Shown: positions 45,662 through 54,179, counted from the first letter of the stretch. The stretch: 64,000 bases of DNA from Chloroflexota bacterium (GCA_015478725.1 JADMIG010000001.1:124001-188000); one strand, 5' to 3'. A program made the numbers and translations. Notes: generated by a model not told the origin, from the sequence alone.

Positions 45662-47437
45662 ATGACGAACGATCGACCGCCGACCGACCCGCACCTCGAC
45701 GACGACGCCCTGCACGACCTTGTCCGCAACGCCGTCGACGGATGGCGGATGCCGCCGGAGCGGCTCCACGCGACGACGTGGCGGGAACGGATCGGACCGC
45801 GTCCTCGTCGCTCGTCGTGGGGTCGCGATCCGCGCGGTGGGGCTCGCTGGCTCGGCCGCCTCGGGGCCGCCACTTCGGCGGCGATCGTGGCTGCCATCCT
45901 CCTCGCCTTCGTCGCGGTGTGGCTCGGTTCGAACCGGCCCGCGTCCGTCGGCGTCGCCGCGACGCATCCGCCATCCCAGGTCGCGGGTGCGGGGCGGACG
46001 CCCGTCCCGACCGCCAATCCCGTCTCGTTCCCGCCGGGCTCGTCGGGGCCGACTGCGAGTCCGTTGCCAGCCTTCGCCCTCTCCGGGCCGCCGCTCGCCG
46101 GCCGGGTGATCGCCGGGGCCGGCCAGGGGTTCGTGGCGATCGATCTCGCGACCGGGTCGGCGGGCGCCGATCTCGTTCCGGGTGCCACCTACGGTTCTCG
46201 GCTCTTCCATCGTCCGGGCGGTGGGTTGATCTGCGCCTGCCAGACGTACGCCTCAAGCGACTTCGTCAGCGGGACCATGACCATGACGATCGGGATCCGC
46301 GTCATCGCCGCCGCGGGCGGCACCGTGCAGCGGATCCCGGTCGAGACGCTCACCGGAAATGCGGATCCGTACGCCGGTGGGACCGACCCGGCGGGCGTTA
46401 CCGCGACCGCCGACCTGAGCGCTGACGGGCGGACGGTCTACGTCGCCTGGTCCTACCGGACCAGTCCACTCTGGCACCTCGGGATCGACGTCGTCGATCT
46501 CGGGAGCGGCGCGGTCGTCCAGAGGATGCGGCTCGCCGATCGACCGTCGATCGTGTCCGGATCGCCGGTCGGACTGTGGTTCTCCGCCCTCCGGATCGCC
46601 CCCGACGGGTCGAGCGCGATGCTCTCGATCGCGGGCCTCGATGGCGCGGCGGGGGTCGAGCACGTCCTGGCGACGATCACCCGTGGCCGGATCATAGGGA
46701 CGAACACCCTGCCGGTCCCGAGTGTGACGATCAGCGGTTCAGTCTGCACCGGATCGGGCACGGAAGGATGGGCGACCGCGCAGTCGTACTACGTCGTGTG
46801 TGGCGGACCGGCGTCCGGTTTCATGGTCTTCGACCGCGCCGGTCGCATCGTCGCCTCCCAGGTGTTCGCTGGCTCGGGACAGCCGTCCGAGACGTGGTTC
46901 GCGGGATCTGATGTCGTCGATCGGACCGCCGGCCTCCTCTATCACTGGGATCCGTTCGCCAGGACCCTCACCCGGGTCGACCTCGCGACCGGTCGGATCA
47001 CCGGCACGGCGACCGCCGCCAAGGCGGATACGGGCGGCGGCGGGCCGCTCGGCGTCCTCGGCGATCTCGGCCGGACCATCGCGGGCTGGATCGCACCGCA
47101 GGCGACGGCGAAGGTCTTCCTCCAGCCGGGACTCGCGCTCGCGCCGGACGGCTCGCGGATCTATGCCCTCGGCGTGGCGTCGAGCGGATCGGGTTCGTCG
47201 GGCGTCGACGTCTTCGACACCCGGACGATGACGCAGCTCGACCACTGGGCGCCGGTCGCGGATCTCGGCTCGATCGCGGTGAGCCCGGACGGCAAGTACG
47301 TGTACGTCGCGGGCACGCCGGGCGGGAATTCCAGTCAGACGTACCCCGCCTCGCTCGAGGTCTACGACGCCTCCACGGGCGCGCTCCACCTCGTGGCGGG
47401 CGATCTCGGCTCCGACTACCTCGCGCTGATTCCCTGA
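45662..47437 (+). CDS. Membrane-anchored beta-propeller protein, likely sigma partner
   Basis: A 591-residue protein: a ~70-residue cytoplasmic N-terminus (LDDDALHDLVRNAVDGWRMP), one transmembrane helix (about 74-95), and a large extracytoplasmic domain with repeated blades ending in strings such as LSADGRTVYVAWS, LAPDGSRIYALGVAS and VSPDGKYVYVAGT, typical of YVTN/WD40-like propellers. Four or more Cys residues may form disulphides. Position after the ECF sigma gene and topology suggest a sensor plus anti-sigma role. No classical zinc anti-sigma motif is visible. Confidence 0.65.
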   Translation: MTNDRPPTDPHLDDDALHDLVRNAVDGWRMPPERLHATTWRERIGPRPRRSSWGRDPRGGARWLGRLGAATSAAIVAAILLAFVAVWLGSNRPASVGVAATHPPSQVAGAGRTPVPTANPVSFPPGSSGPTASPLPAFALSGPPLAGRVIAGAGQGFVAIDLATGSAGADLVPGATYGSRLFHRPGGGLICACQTYASSDFVSGTMTMTIGIRVIAAAGGTVQRIPVETLTGNADPYAGGTDPAGVTATADLSADGRTVYVAWSYRTSPLWHLGIDVVDLGSGAVVQRMRLADRPSIVSGSPVGLWFSALRIAPDGSSAMLSIAGLDGAAGVEHVLATITRGRIIGTNTLPVPSVTISGSVCTGSGTEGWATAQSYYVVCGGPASGFMVFDRAGRIVASQVFAGSGQPSETWFAGSDVVDRTAGLLYHWDPFARTLTRVDLATGRITGTATAAKADTGGGGPLGVLGDLGRTIAGWIAPQATAKVFLQPGLALAPDGSRIYALGVASSGSGSSGVDVFDTRTMTQLDHWAPVADLGSIAVSPDGKYVYVAGTPGGNSSQTYPASLEVYDASTGALHLVAGDLGSDYLALIP

Positions 47438-47444
47438 GACGGGA

Positions 47445-48473
47445 TCAGGCGCGCTCGAGCGACCTTCGCCAGGCGATCGCCCGCTGGACGGCGACGAATC
47501 CGAGGCCCTCGTACAGGCCGAGGGCGCCGCTCGGGTTATCGGCGTCGACGCCGAGTGCCGCCTCCGTGATGCCCCGGTCGCGGAGCCCGCGGCAGGCCGA
47601 CCCGATGAGCGCGGTGGCCAGGCCCTGGCGGCGCCACGCGCGACGGACGCTCACCCGCTCGAGCCATCCCCGGCGCACGCCGAGGGCGGCGTTCTCCGCG
47701 GCGAAGACATAGGTCGCGACCACACCCGCGACCTCGTCGCCCGCCCAGGCGACGCGCCACAGGGAGAGGTCGAGGTCCGCGGCGGTCCGGATCTGCTCGA
47801 AGACGGCGTCGCCCCAGTCCCGGTGGCCCCAGTGGTCCTGGAAGGCCTCGACTTCGGCGTCGAAGACCTGGCGGAGGTTGGCGGGCGTGACGAGCCTGAC
47901 CTCGATGCCCGCCGGGAGGGCGGTCGGCAGCGGCGCATCGAGATCGCGACGGAGCATCTCGAAGAAATAGCGGACGGGCGTGAAGCCCTCGGAGCGCATG
48001 AGCGCGCCGTGCCCGACGTTCGTCTCGGGAGCCCAAGCGCCGAGCCAGATCGGCTCGTCCGCGGGCAGCTCGTTGCCCGCCCGCTCCCGAGCACGTGCGA
48101 CGCCGGCGCGGTGGAGCATCCGCCCGAGCCCACGTCGGCGGAGCTCCGGGTGAACGTCGCCGTGGAGGTCGTAGATCGCCTGTTCGTCCCGCCGCGCGAA
48201 CCGCACCTGGACGGAGCCCACGATCCGGTCGTCCACCTCGGCGACGAGCACGTCGCTCGCTGGATCGAACCCATCCGGATGGTCGAACTCGCCTGCCCAC
48301 TGGTCGATCGTCGGGATCATGTCGAACGAGTCGGCGAGGTTCGCGGCGGCGCTCAGAGCGACGAGGCCGGGCAGATCCGCGGGCCCGCCATACGCCCGGA
48401 ACCGCAGGCCGGCGATCGCCCGTCCGTCGCCGACAAGACGTTCCATCCCGGTCGCTGTCGTCGTCTCGGTCAT
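47445..48473 (-). CDS. Tandem GNAT N-acetyltransferase
   Basis: A 342-residue protein with two GNAT domains. The first (about 25-170) has VAEVDDRIVGSVQVRF and VHPELRRRGLGRMLHR, an acetyl-CoA pyrophosphate loop. The second (about 190-335) has WAGDEVAGVVATYVF, VSVRRAWRRQGLATALIGSA and LGVDADNPSGALGLYEGLGF. The double-GNAT layout resembles mycothiol synthase and related small-molecule acetyltransferases. GGAGGGAACG precedes the ATG. It is the last gene of a minus-strand unit led by a small ORF and a hairpin, which could imply inducible expression. Confidence 0.85.
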   Translation of the reverse strand: MTETTTATGMERLVGDGRAIAGLRFRAYGGPADLPGLVALSAAANLADSFDMIPTIDQWAGEFDHPDGFDPASDVLVAEVDDRIVGSVQVRFARRDEQAIYDLHGDVHPELRRRGLGRMLHRAGVARARERAGNELPADEPIWLGAWAPETNVGHGALMRSEGFTPVRYFFEMLRRDLDAPLPTALPAGIEVRLVTPANLRQVFDAEVEAFQDHWGHRDWGDAVFEQIRTAADLDLSLWRVAWAGDEVAGVVATYVFAAENAALGVRRGWLERVSVRRAWRRQGLATALIGSACRGLRDRGITEAALGVDADNPSGALGLYEGLGFVAVQRAIAWRRSLERA

Positions 48474-48546
48474 CGTTCCCTCCGTTGGTCCTTCGTGGCT
48501 TGGCCATCATCTCGGCAGGCTCGCCTGGTCCCGCCGGCTCGGACCG

Positions 48547-48780
48547 TCATCGGGTCCGAGCCGGCTGCGCGATCGGATCGCCGCCCGGGTCCGCCGCGAG
48601 GCGGGTCCCGAACGCGATCATCCGGTTGCCGAGCGCCCGGCGGAACGGGCGTCGAGCGCCCGCGGCGGTCGTACGTTCGTCCTCCGGCCGGCGCATCACT
48701 CGAGCGTCGGCGGCTGCCAGGATCTGGGCGTCCCGGCGCTCGCGCGCCAGGCGGAGGCGGATATCGGGACTGGTCTGCAT
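48547..48780 (-). CDS. Small basic protein upstream of the GNAT gene
   Basis: A 77-residue protein from ATG 48780, with GGGAGG 10 nt upstream; ATG 48786 and GTG 48789 are alternatives. The N-terminal MQTSPDIRLRLARERRDAQI is an amphipathic helix. The C-terminal part (RRALGNRMIAFGTRLAAD) resembles short Arg-rich proteins common in high-GC bacteria, of unknown role. It precedes the acetyltransferase by 73 bp and is probably cotranscribed. Confidence 0.6.
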   Translation of the reverse strand: MQTSPDIRLRLARERRDAQILAAADARVMRRPEDERTTAAGARRPFRRALGNRMIAFGTRLAADPGGDPIAQPARTR

Positions 48781-48856
48781 GATCATCACCTCCCTTCGTC
48801 GGGATTCGCCGTGTCGTTGTCGGGGATGCCCGTCGTGAGCGCCGCGGGCATCGAAA

Positions 48857-48884
48857 AGCCGTGGACCCGGTCCGGGCCACGGCT
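48857..48884 (-). terminator. Hairpin with T-tract: intrinsic terminator or attenuator
   Basis: On the minus strand a long hairpin (AGCCGTGG and CCGG arms folding back with one bulge) is followed at once by TTTT. It lies 38 nt after the stop of a 27-residue leader ORF and ~77 nt before the small basic protein gene, the classical place for an attenuator. Confidence 0.6.
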
Positions 48885-48922
48885 CGTCGTTCGCGTTTCA
48901 GGGCGGCGGTCGCCGCCTGCGG

Positions 48923-49006
48923 CTAGCTCGAGAAGGGCACAGACCTCCCGTGATCGGCGGCCCGGATGGGCGCCGTCAGGTGAGGGACGAAGAGGCTGGT
49001 TCGCAT
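48923..49006 (-). CDS. 27-residue leader peptide of the GNAT unit
   Basis: ATG 49006 is preceded on the minus strand by AAAGGAGG, the strongest ribosome-binding site in the area. It encodes a 27-residue peptide starting MRTSLFVPHLTAPIRAADHG and ending VPFSS, TAG at 48923. The promoter is ~70 nt upstream and a terminator hairpin is 38 nt downstream. It may be a regulatory leader peptide whose translation controls the hairpin, as in antibiotic- or amino-acid-responsive attenuators. No homologous protein family is expected at this length. Confidence 0.5.
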   Translation of the reverse strand: MRTSLFVPHLTAPIRAADHGRSVPFSS

Positions 49007-49073
49007 CGTTCGGGGCCCTCCTTTCTCGACCGCTTCGTGGTCGGCTGGGCGCGCGATGTGGCGCCGGTGGCGG

Positions 49074-49103
49074 AGTCTACGCGGTGCGCCACTCGTGCGT
49101 CAA
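49074..49103 (-). promoter_or_regulatory. Sigma70-type promoter of the leader/GNAT unit
   Basis: On the minus strand TTGACG (49103-49098), an 18-nt spacer, and TAGACT (49079-49074). The predicted start near 49067 gives a ~60-nt leader before the 27-residue ORF. Confidence 0.6.
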
Positions 49104-49126
49104 TTCCCTGTACTCGGCGTGTCGAT

Positions 49127-49174
49127 GGGCTGAGATTCTGTCACCCCTGACCTGGGCTGAGACTTTGTCACCCC
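49127..49174. repeat. Two 21-bp direct repeats, intergenic
   Basis: GGGCTGAGATTCTGTCACCCC at 49127-49147 (written here as 21 positions, key parts CTGAGA and TGTCACCCC) recurs at 49154-49174 with two differences, period 27 bp. It is less GC-rich than its surroundings and sits between the two divergent promoters at 49.08 and 49.2 kb. It may be an operator pair or mobile-element relic. Confidence 0.6.
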
Positions 49175-49201
49175 GTGACGCGCCGGGGATGATGCGCGGC
49201 C

Positions 49202-49207
49202 TACGAT
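49202..49207 (+). promoter_or_regulatory. -10 box TACGAT, leaderless start of the ATPase gene
   Basis: TACGAT ends 6 nt before GTG 49214; there is no Shine-Dalgarno. It is consistent with a leaderless transcript. Confidence 0.45.
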
Positions 49208-49213
49208 TGCACC

Positions 49214-50077
49214 GTGCCATCCGACGGCTCCCCGGCCCGTTCTCGCCTGGTCGCGACCGTGTCCGTCGTCGACCTCATCCGCCAGGGCGTCCTTGATCCG
49301 TCGCTTGCCGGGCTCCTCTCGATCCTCGTCGAGGCCAGGCTCCCGCTCATCGTCGCGGCCGGCCCGCAGGGAACGGGCAAGACGACGCTGCTCGCGACGC
49401 TCCTGGGCCTGCTGCCGGAGGAGGTTGCGATCCATCCGCTCGCGGGGTATGCGGAGGATTTCGCCTGGCTGCCGGAGGCGCCGACCCTCGGCTGGCGGCC
49501 GCACGGATTCCGCGGCGTCGGGGTCGAGGTCACGCCTCTGCGGGCCGGAGGGCCGTCCGCCCCGGCGACGGCGGCTCCACTCGTCGGCCCGACGACGACC
49601 TGCCTCCTCGTCCATGAGTTCAGCGACCACCTGCCGGAGCACACGTGGGGTGAGCAGGCGCGCATCGCTGTCCGGGCCCTGAGTCTCGGCTACGGTCTCG
49701 GTGGGACGATCCATGCCGATTCGCTCGAGGATGTCTTCGCGGCGCTCGGCGGTCCGGACGTGGGCCTTACCGACGACGAGTTGTCGCGCCTCGGCGTTGT
49801 GCTCATCCTGCGGATCGTCCGCCATCCGACGAGCGGGGCCTGGGTCCGGCGCGTGGTCGCCGCCCACTACGTCCGTCCGGTCTCGCGTGACGCCGGTGGC
49901 CACGTCCAGCGGCTCGGGCCGGCCGTCCTCGCGACCTGGGATCCGCTGGCGGACCGGTTCGAGGACTTCAGCTGGGGAGTCGCAGCGGAGCTCGCCGAGC
50001 GGGTCGGGATGAAGACCGGGGACTTCGAGGCGGAGCACGCGCGGCGGGCGGCGACGTTCGCGAGGGATTCCGACTGA
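49214..50077 (+). CDS. Orphan secretion-type (GspE/PilT/VirB11-like) P-loop ATPase
   Basis: A 287-residue ATPase with Walker A GPQGTGKTTLLATLLGLLP at about 50-68, an HEFSDHLPE segment near 138-146 in the Walker B region, and LSLGYGLGGTIHADSLEDVF near 160-179, which matches the His-box of type II/IV secretion ATPases. It lacks a long N-terminal domain and no pilus or secretion genes are nearby, so it may have another role such as a stand-alone NTPase. GTG 49214 is chosen for the -10 box placed 6 nt before it. Confidence 0.6.
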   Translation: MPSDGSPARSRLVATVSVVDLIRQGVLDPSLAGLLSILVEARLPLIVAAGPQGTGKTTLLATLLGLLPEEVAIHPLAGYAEDFAWLPEAPTLGWRPHGFRGVGVEVTPLRAGGPSAPATAAPLVGPTTTCLLVHEFSDHLPEHTWGEQARIAVRALSLGYGLGGTIHADSLEDVFAALGGPDVGLTDDELSRLGVVLILRIVRHPTSGAWVRRVVAAHYVRPVSRDAGGHVQRLGPAVLATWDPLADRFEDFSWGVAAELAERVGMKTGDFEAEHARRAATFARDSD

Positions 50078-50537
50078 CGGGCGGCGGTCGGCGCCCAATC
50101 CCTGCCGGCGACCAATCCCTGCTATTTCCCGCCTGCAGACCGTTATCCGAATAGATCCTCGATGAGGGATGCGCGCGGGCCGCGGTGACAGCCGACGTTC
50201 TCACGATATGAGCGGGTTTCTCACGACCTGAGAGGTCGGTGGCCCGCACGAGCTCGAGGCGTACACAAAAGGTCCGCCGATGCGGACCTCCATCCGGATA
50301 ACGACCTCCTGGTGGTTGTTGGCCAGGATCCGCCCCGGCGCCAGGATCCGCCCCGGCGCGAGGATCCGCCCCGGAGCCAAGGCTTCGCCCCCGCGACCGA
50401 TGGCAGCGACCGACGGCAACGTTGACGCTCCTTCCCACCGAGCGTAGGCTCGGACCTCCGACGCCACACGGCGCCACCCGACGCCCGCCACCGCCGCGCG
50501 CCATCTCTCCGCGGCATCCCGCACCCCGGAGCCCCCG
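50078..50537. repeat. Repeat-bearing intergenic region
   Basis: No gene is supported in this 460-bp gap. An 18-bp unit, AGGATCCGCCCCGGCGCC, is repeated three times at 50325-50378 (the last copy with small changes). CTCACGA-containing copies near 50199-50236 (TTCTCACGATATGAG and TTCTCACGACCTGAG) form a second tandem pair. A promoter lies at 50422-50450. On the minus strand the 18-bp unit would read APGRIL, but that frame has no convincing start or family. Confidence 0.6.
50422..50450 (+). promoter_or_regulatory. Sigma70-type promoter of the AAA+/VWA operon
   Basis: TTGACG (50422-50427), a 17-nt spacer and TAGGCT (50445-50450). The predicted start near 50457 gives an ~80-nt leader before ATG 50538. 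Confidence 0.65.
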
Positions 50538-52007
50538 ATGACCGAACCGACCGCCACCGCGTCGACGACTCCCGAACCGACCGCCGCCCCGCTCCTCCAG
50601 ACGCTCGGTCAGCTCCGCGCATCGGGCTGGCGCAGCCGCACGGTGAAGGAGGAGCTCCGCGCGAATCTCCTCGCTCGGCTCGGGGAAGGCGAGGCGGTCT
50701 TTCCCGGCATCATCGGCTTCGAGGAGACCGTACTGCCGGCCGTCGAGAACGCGATCCTCGCGGGGCAAGATCTCGTCTTCCTTGGCGAGCGCGGCCAGGC
50801 GAAGACCCGGATGGCGCGGCTCCTCATCGGGCTCCTCGATCCGTGGCTGCCGGTCGTCGACGGGGGCGAGCTCAACGACGACCCATCGGCGCCGGTCAGC
50901 GCGGCCGCCCGGGCGATCGTCGCCGCTCGCGGGGAGGACACGCCGGTGGCCTGGCTCCCGCGGGCCCGTCGCTACGGCGAGAAGCTCGCCACGCCGGACA
51001 TCACCATCGCCGACCTCATCGGGGAGGTCGATCCCGTCAAGGTCGCCGAGGGTCGCTATCTCGCCGACGAATCGACGCTCCACTACGGACTCATCCCGCG
51101 CACGAACCGCGGGATCTTCGCGATCAACGAGCTGCCCGACCTCGCCGAGCGGATCCAGGTGGGCCTCCTCAACATCCTTGAGGAGCGCGACGTGCAGGTT
51201 CGTGGCTACACGATCCGGCTGCCGCTCGACCTCTTCGTCGTGGCGTCGGCGAACCCGGAGGACTACACGTCGCGGGGTCGGATCATCACGCCGCTCAAGG
51301 ATCGTCTCGGGTCGCAGATCCGGACGCACTATCCACGGACCCTCGAGGATGAGATTGCGATCGTCCGCCAGGAGCGGCTTCGCTTCCCGGCCGACGAGGG
51401 TGTCCCGCCGATCGTCACGCCGGCGTTCATGGAGGCGCTCGTCGCCGAGATCACCCACCTCGCCCGGCGTTCGCCGGAGATCAGCCAGCGGAGCGGCGTC
51501 TCCGTGCGGGTGAGCGTCGCCAACGCGGAAGTGCTCGAGGCGGCCGCGCTCAAGCGGGCGATCCGGCTCGGCGAGCCCGCGGGCGCCCCCCGGGTCAGCG
51601 ATCTCGGCGCCGTGCTGGCCTCCACGGCCGGCAAGGTCGAGCTCGAGTCCGTCGGCGAGGACGTCTCGGAAGAGCGCATCGTCGAGCGCCTCATCACGAA
51701 GGCGCTCCATGCGACGTTCGGGAGGCTCGTGGAGGCGGACACACTCGACGAGGTCGTCGGGGCGTTCGACGCCGGGCTCGTCGTCGAGACCGGCGACCGG
51801 GTCCCGTCGCGCGAGTACGTTCGCTGGCTTCGCGAGGTGCCCGGCCTGCCGGACGTGGTTCGCGGCCTCGGCGTCGACGATCGAACGGACGATCCGACGA
51901 CCGCCCCGCTCGTCGCGTCGGCGGTCGAATTCATCCTCGAGGGACTGCACCTCCAGCGCAAGGTCAACAAGGATCGCGGCCCGGCCGGCCCCGTCTATCG
52001 CCGATGA
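50538..52007 (+). CDS. Magnesium-chelatase-like AAA+ ATPase
   Basis: A 489-residue AAA+ protein of the ChlI/MoxR supergroup: Walker A-like GERGQAKT at 83-90, Walker B GIFAINELPDLAERIQVGLL near 195-214, and sensor VVASANPEDYTSRGRIITPL. The usual GKT is replaced by AKT. It is encoded directly before a VWA protein, the layout of metal chelatases and of MoxR-type assembly machines. No bacteriochlorophyll or cobalamin gene is near, so the client protein or metal is unknown. Many genomes annotate this pair as Mg-chelatase by homology alone. Confidence 0.8.
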   Translation: MTEPTATASTTPEPTAAPLLQTLGQLRASGWRSRTVKEELRANLLARLGEGEAVFPGIIGFEETVLPAVENAILAGQDLVFLGERGQAKTRMARLLIGLLDPWLPVVDGGELNDDPSAPVSAAARAIVAARGEDTPVAWLPRARRYGEKLATPDITIADLIGEVDPVKVAEGRYLADESTLHYGLIPRTNRGIFAINELPDLAERIQVGLLNILEERDVQVRGYTIRLPLDLFVVASANPEDYTSRGRIITPLKDRLGSQIRTHYPRTLEDEIAIVRQERLRFPADEGVPPIVTPAFMEALVAEITHLARRSPEISQRSGVSVRVSVANAEVLEAAALKRAIRLGEPAGAPRVSDLGAVLASTAGKVELESVGEDVSEERIVERLITKALHATFGRLVEADTLDEVVGAFDAGLVVETGDRVPSREYVRWLREVPGLPDVVRGLGVDDRTDDPTTAPLVASAVEFILEGLHLQRKVNKDRGPAGPVYRR

Positions 52008-52043
52008 CCGGCGCCGTACGCCGATGACCGTCCTCCTGCCCCG

Positions 52044-54179
52044 ATGACCGGCTTCGGGTTCACTCCCGACCGGCGCGACCTCCGCGACGGCGGTTCGGGG
52101 CTCGAGGCGCGCCGCCCGGCCCCCCGCGGGGCCGCCCGCTACTCGCAGTGGGACGGTAGCCAGTCCGTCCCCGACCTCGACGCTGACGAACTCCTCGACG
52201 AACTCGCGGACGACATGATGGCCGAGGGCGACATCGCCGCGGCGCTGCGCCGGCTGATGGAACGCGGCTGGCGTTCGACGGATCCGACGCGGGCCGATCT
52301 GGCGGGCCTCCGCGACCTCCTCGACCGACTCGGGCGCCGCCGAGAGGAGCTCCTCGACCGGTACCGGCTCGGCGACGTGCTCGATGAGGTGCGCCGTGAA
52401 CTCGACGCGGTCATCGCCGAGGAACGAGCGGGCGTCCAGCGACGGCTCGACACGGCGGCCGGTGCCGGCGGCGCCGCTCCAGACGGCACCGCGCCCGCTC
52501 CGGACCCGCCGGACCCTGCCCTCCGGGAGATGCTCCGGGACATCGCGGCGAAGCGGCTGGACCGGCTCGATGCCCTCCCGCCTGAGGTCGGCGGCCGGAT
52601 CCGCGAACTCGAGTCGTACGACTTCCTCGAATCGGGCGCGCGCGAGCGCTTCGACGCCCTCGTCGCGCGTCTCCGTCGCCAGGTACTCGACCAGTACATC
52701 GACGGCCTCTCCGATGCGATCGCCTCGACCACGCCCGAGGATCTCACCGCGAATCGGGAGATGGTCCGCGACCTCAACCGGCTCCTCCAGGAGCGGCTCT
52801 CGGGACGCGATCCGGACGCATCCGAATTCCTCGCCCGCCATGGCGCCTTCTTCCCGGGTGCCCGGACGCTCGACGACGTCGTCGCGCAGCTGACCGAGCG
52901 GATGGCGGCGATGCAGTCGCTCCTGCGGTCCATGAGCGCGGAGCAGCGCGCGGAGCTCCAGGACGCGATGGACGCCCTGCTCCGCGACGACCGGCTGCGC
53001 TGGGATCTCGCCCAGCTCGCCGCCACGATGGACCAGCTCCTGCCGGGTGGCCTCGGCGAGCGGTTCCGCTTCGGCGGCGACGAGCCGCTCGGCCTGGAGG
53101 GCGCCCTGGCCCGCCTCGGCGATCTGCATGCCCTCGACGCGCTCGAGGAGCAGCTCGACGGCGTCAGCGGTCCGGGGGATCTCGGGCGAGTCGATCGAGA
53201 CCGGGTGCGCGACCTCCTCGGTGCCGACGCCGTGCGGGATCTCGACGCGCTCGACGACCTCGCCGCCCGCCTCGAGCGGGCCGGCTATCTCACCCGCGAC
53301 GGGGAACGCCTCGAGCTCACGCCGCGGGGCAGTCGGCGGATCGGCCAGAAGGTCCTCGACGACCTGTTCTCGCGGCTGCGGCGGGATGTCTTCGGCGATC
53401 ATCGGGCGGAGCGGTCCGGACGCGGCGGGGAGCGGGACGAGGCGACGAAGGCGTACGAGTTCGGCGACCCGTTCCATCTCGACCTTCGGCGGACGCTCGC
53501 GAACGCGCTCACCCGCGAGTCGAACGCGCCCGGCCGGCGAGCGGGACCGGGCCTCGACCTCGCGCCGGCCGACTTCGAGGTCTTCCGGACCGAGCAGACG
53601 AGCCGGACGTCCACGGTACTCCTCGTCGACATGAGCCGCTCCATGCTCCTGCGCGGCTGCTTCGTCGCGGCGAAGAAGGTCGCCGTCGCCCTCGACACGC
53701 TCATCCGGACCCAGTACCCCCGTGACGACCTCACCATCGTCGGGTTCGCCTACTACGCCCGGGAGATCCGGCCGCAGGCGCTCGCCGGGCTGAACTGGCA
53801 CGGCTACGAGTACGGCACGAACCTCCAGCACGGTCTCATGCTCGCGCGCCGGATCCTCGCCCGGAGCCATGGCTCGAACCGGGAGATCGTCGTCATCACG
53901 GACGGCGAGCCGACGGCGCACATGGAGGGCGGCCAGGTCGAGTTCAACTACCCGCCGACGCGCCGCACCATCGCCGCGACCCTCCGTGAGGTCGAACGCT
54001 GCACGAAGGACGGCATCACGATCAATACCTTCATGCTCGAACGGTCACGGGCTCTCGCGGAGTTCGTCGCCCTCGTCACGCGGCTCAATCGCGGCCGCGC
54101 GTTCTACGCCGAGCCCGAGCATCTCGGCGAATACGTCCTCGTCGATTTCGTGTCGCGCCGGACGAAACGGGTGTCGTAG
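52044..54179 (+). CDS. VWA domain partner of the AAA+ ATPase
   Basis: A 711-residue protein. The first ~480 residues are highly charged and helical, with probable coiled coil (LDRLGRRREELLDRYRLGD, LREMLRDIAAKRLDRLDAL). The C-terminal VWA domain has a MIDAS at DMSRSM (from Asp529) and VVITDGEPTAHMEGG. With the upstream ATPase it should form a ChlI/ChlD-like ATP-driven insertion or remodelling complex. Three ATGACC stretches lie around the junction (52004, 52024 and 52044); only 52044 opens the long frame. Confidence 0.82.
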   Translation: MTGFGFTPDRRDLRDGGSGLEARRPAPRGAARYSQWDGSQSVPDLDADELLDELADDMMAEGDIAAALRRLMERGWRSTDPTRADLAGLRDLLDRLGRRREELLDRYRLGDVLDEVRRELDAVIAEERAGVQRRLDTAAGAGGAAPDGTAPAPDPPDPALREMLRDIAAKRLDRLDALPPEVGGRIRELESYDFLESGARERFDALVARLRRQVLDQYIDGLSDAIASTTPEDLTANREMVRDLNRLLQERLSGRDPDASEFLARHGAFFPGARTLDDVVAQLTERMAAMQSLLRSMSAEQRAELQDAMDALLRDDRLRWDLAQLAATMDQLLPGGLGERFRFGGDEPLGLEGALARLGDLHALDALEEQLDGVSGPGDLGRVDRDRVRDLLGADAVRDLDALDDLAARLERAGYLTRDGERLELTPRGSRRIGQKVLDDLFSRLRRDVFGDHRAERSGRGGERDEATKAYEFGDPFHLDLRRTLANALTRESNAPGRRAGPGLDLAPADFEVFRTEQTSRTSTVLLVDMSRSMLLRGCFVAAKKVAVALDTLIRTQYPRDDLTIVGFAYYAREIRPQALAGLNWHGYEYGTNLQHGLMLARRILARSHGSNREIVVITDGEPTAHMEGGQVEFNYPPTRRTIAATLREVERCTKDGITINTFMLERSRALAEFVALVTRLNRGRAFYAEPEHLGEYVLVDFVSRRTKRVS

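Noticed and set aside
50201-50557. A minus-strand 118-codon ORF with APGRIL repeats
   Set aside because: It overlaps the promoter and start of the AAA+ gene on the other strand, has no ribosome-binding site and no family. The repeats explain the frame.
49968-53921. A 1,317-codon minus-strand open frame opposite the AAA+/VWA genes
   Set aside because: It covers two well-supported plus-strand genes and an intergenic region, has no recognisable domain, and shows shadow composition.
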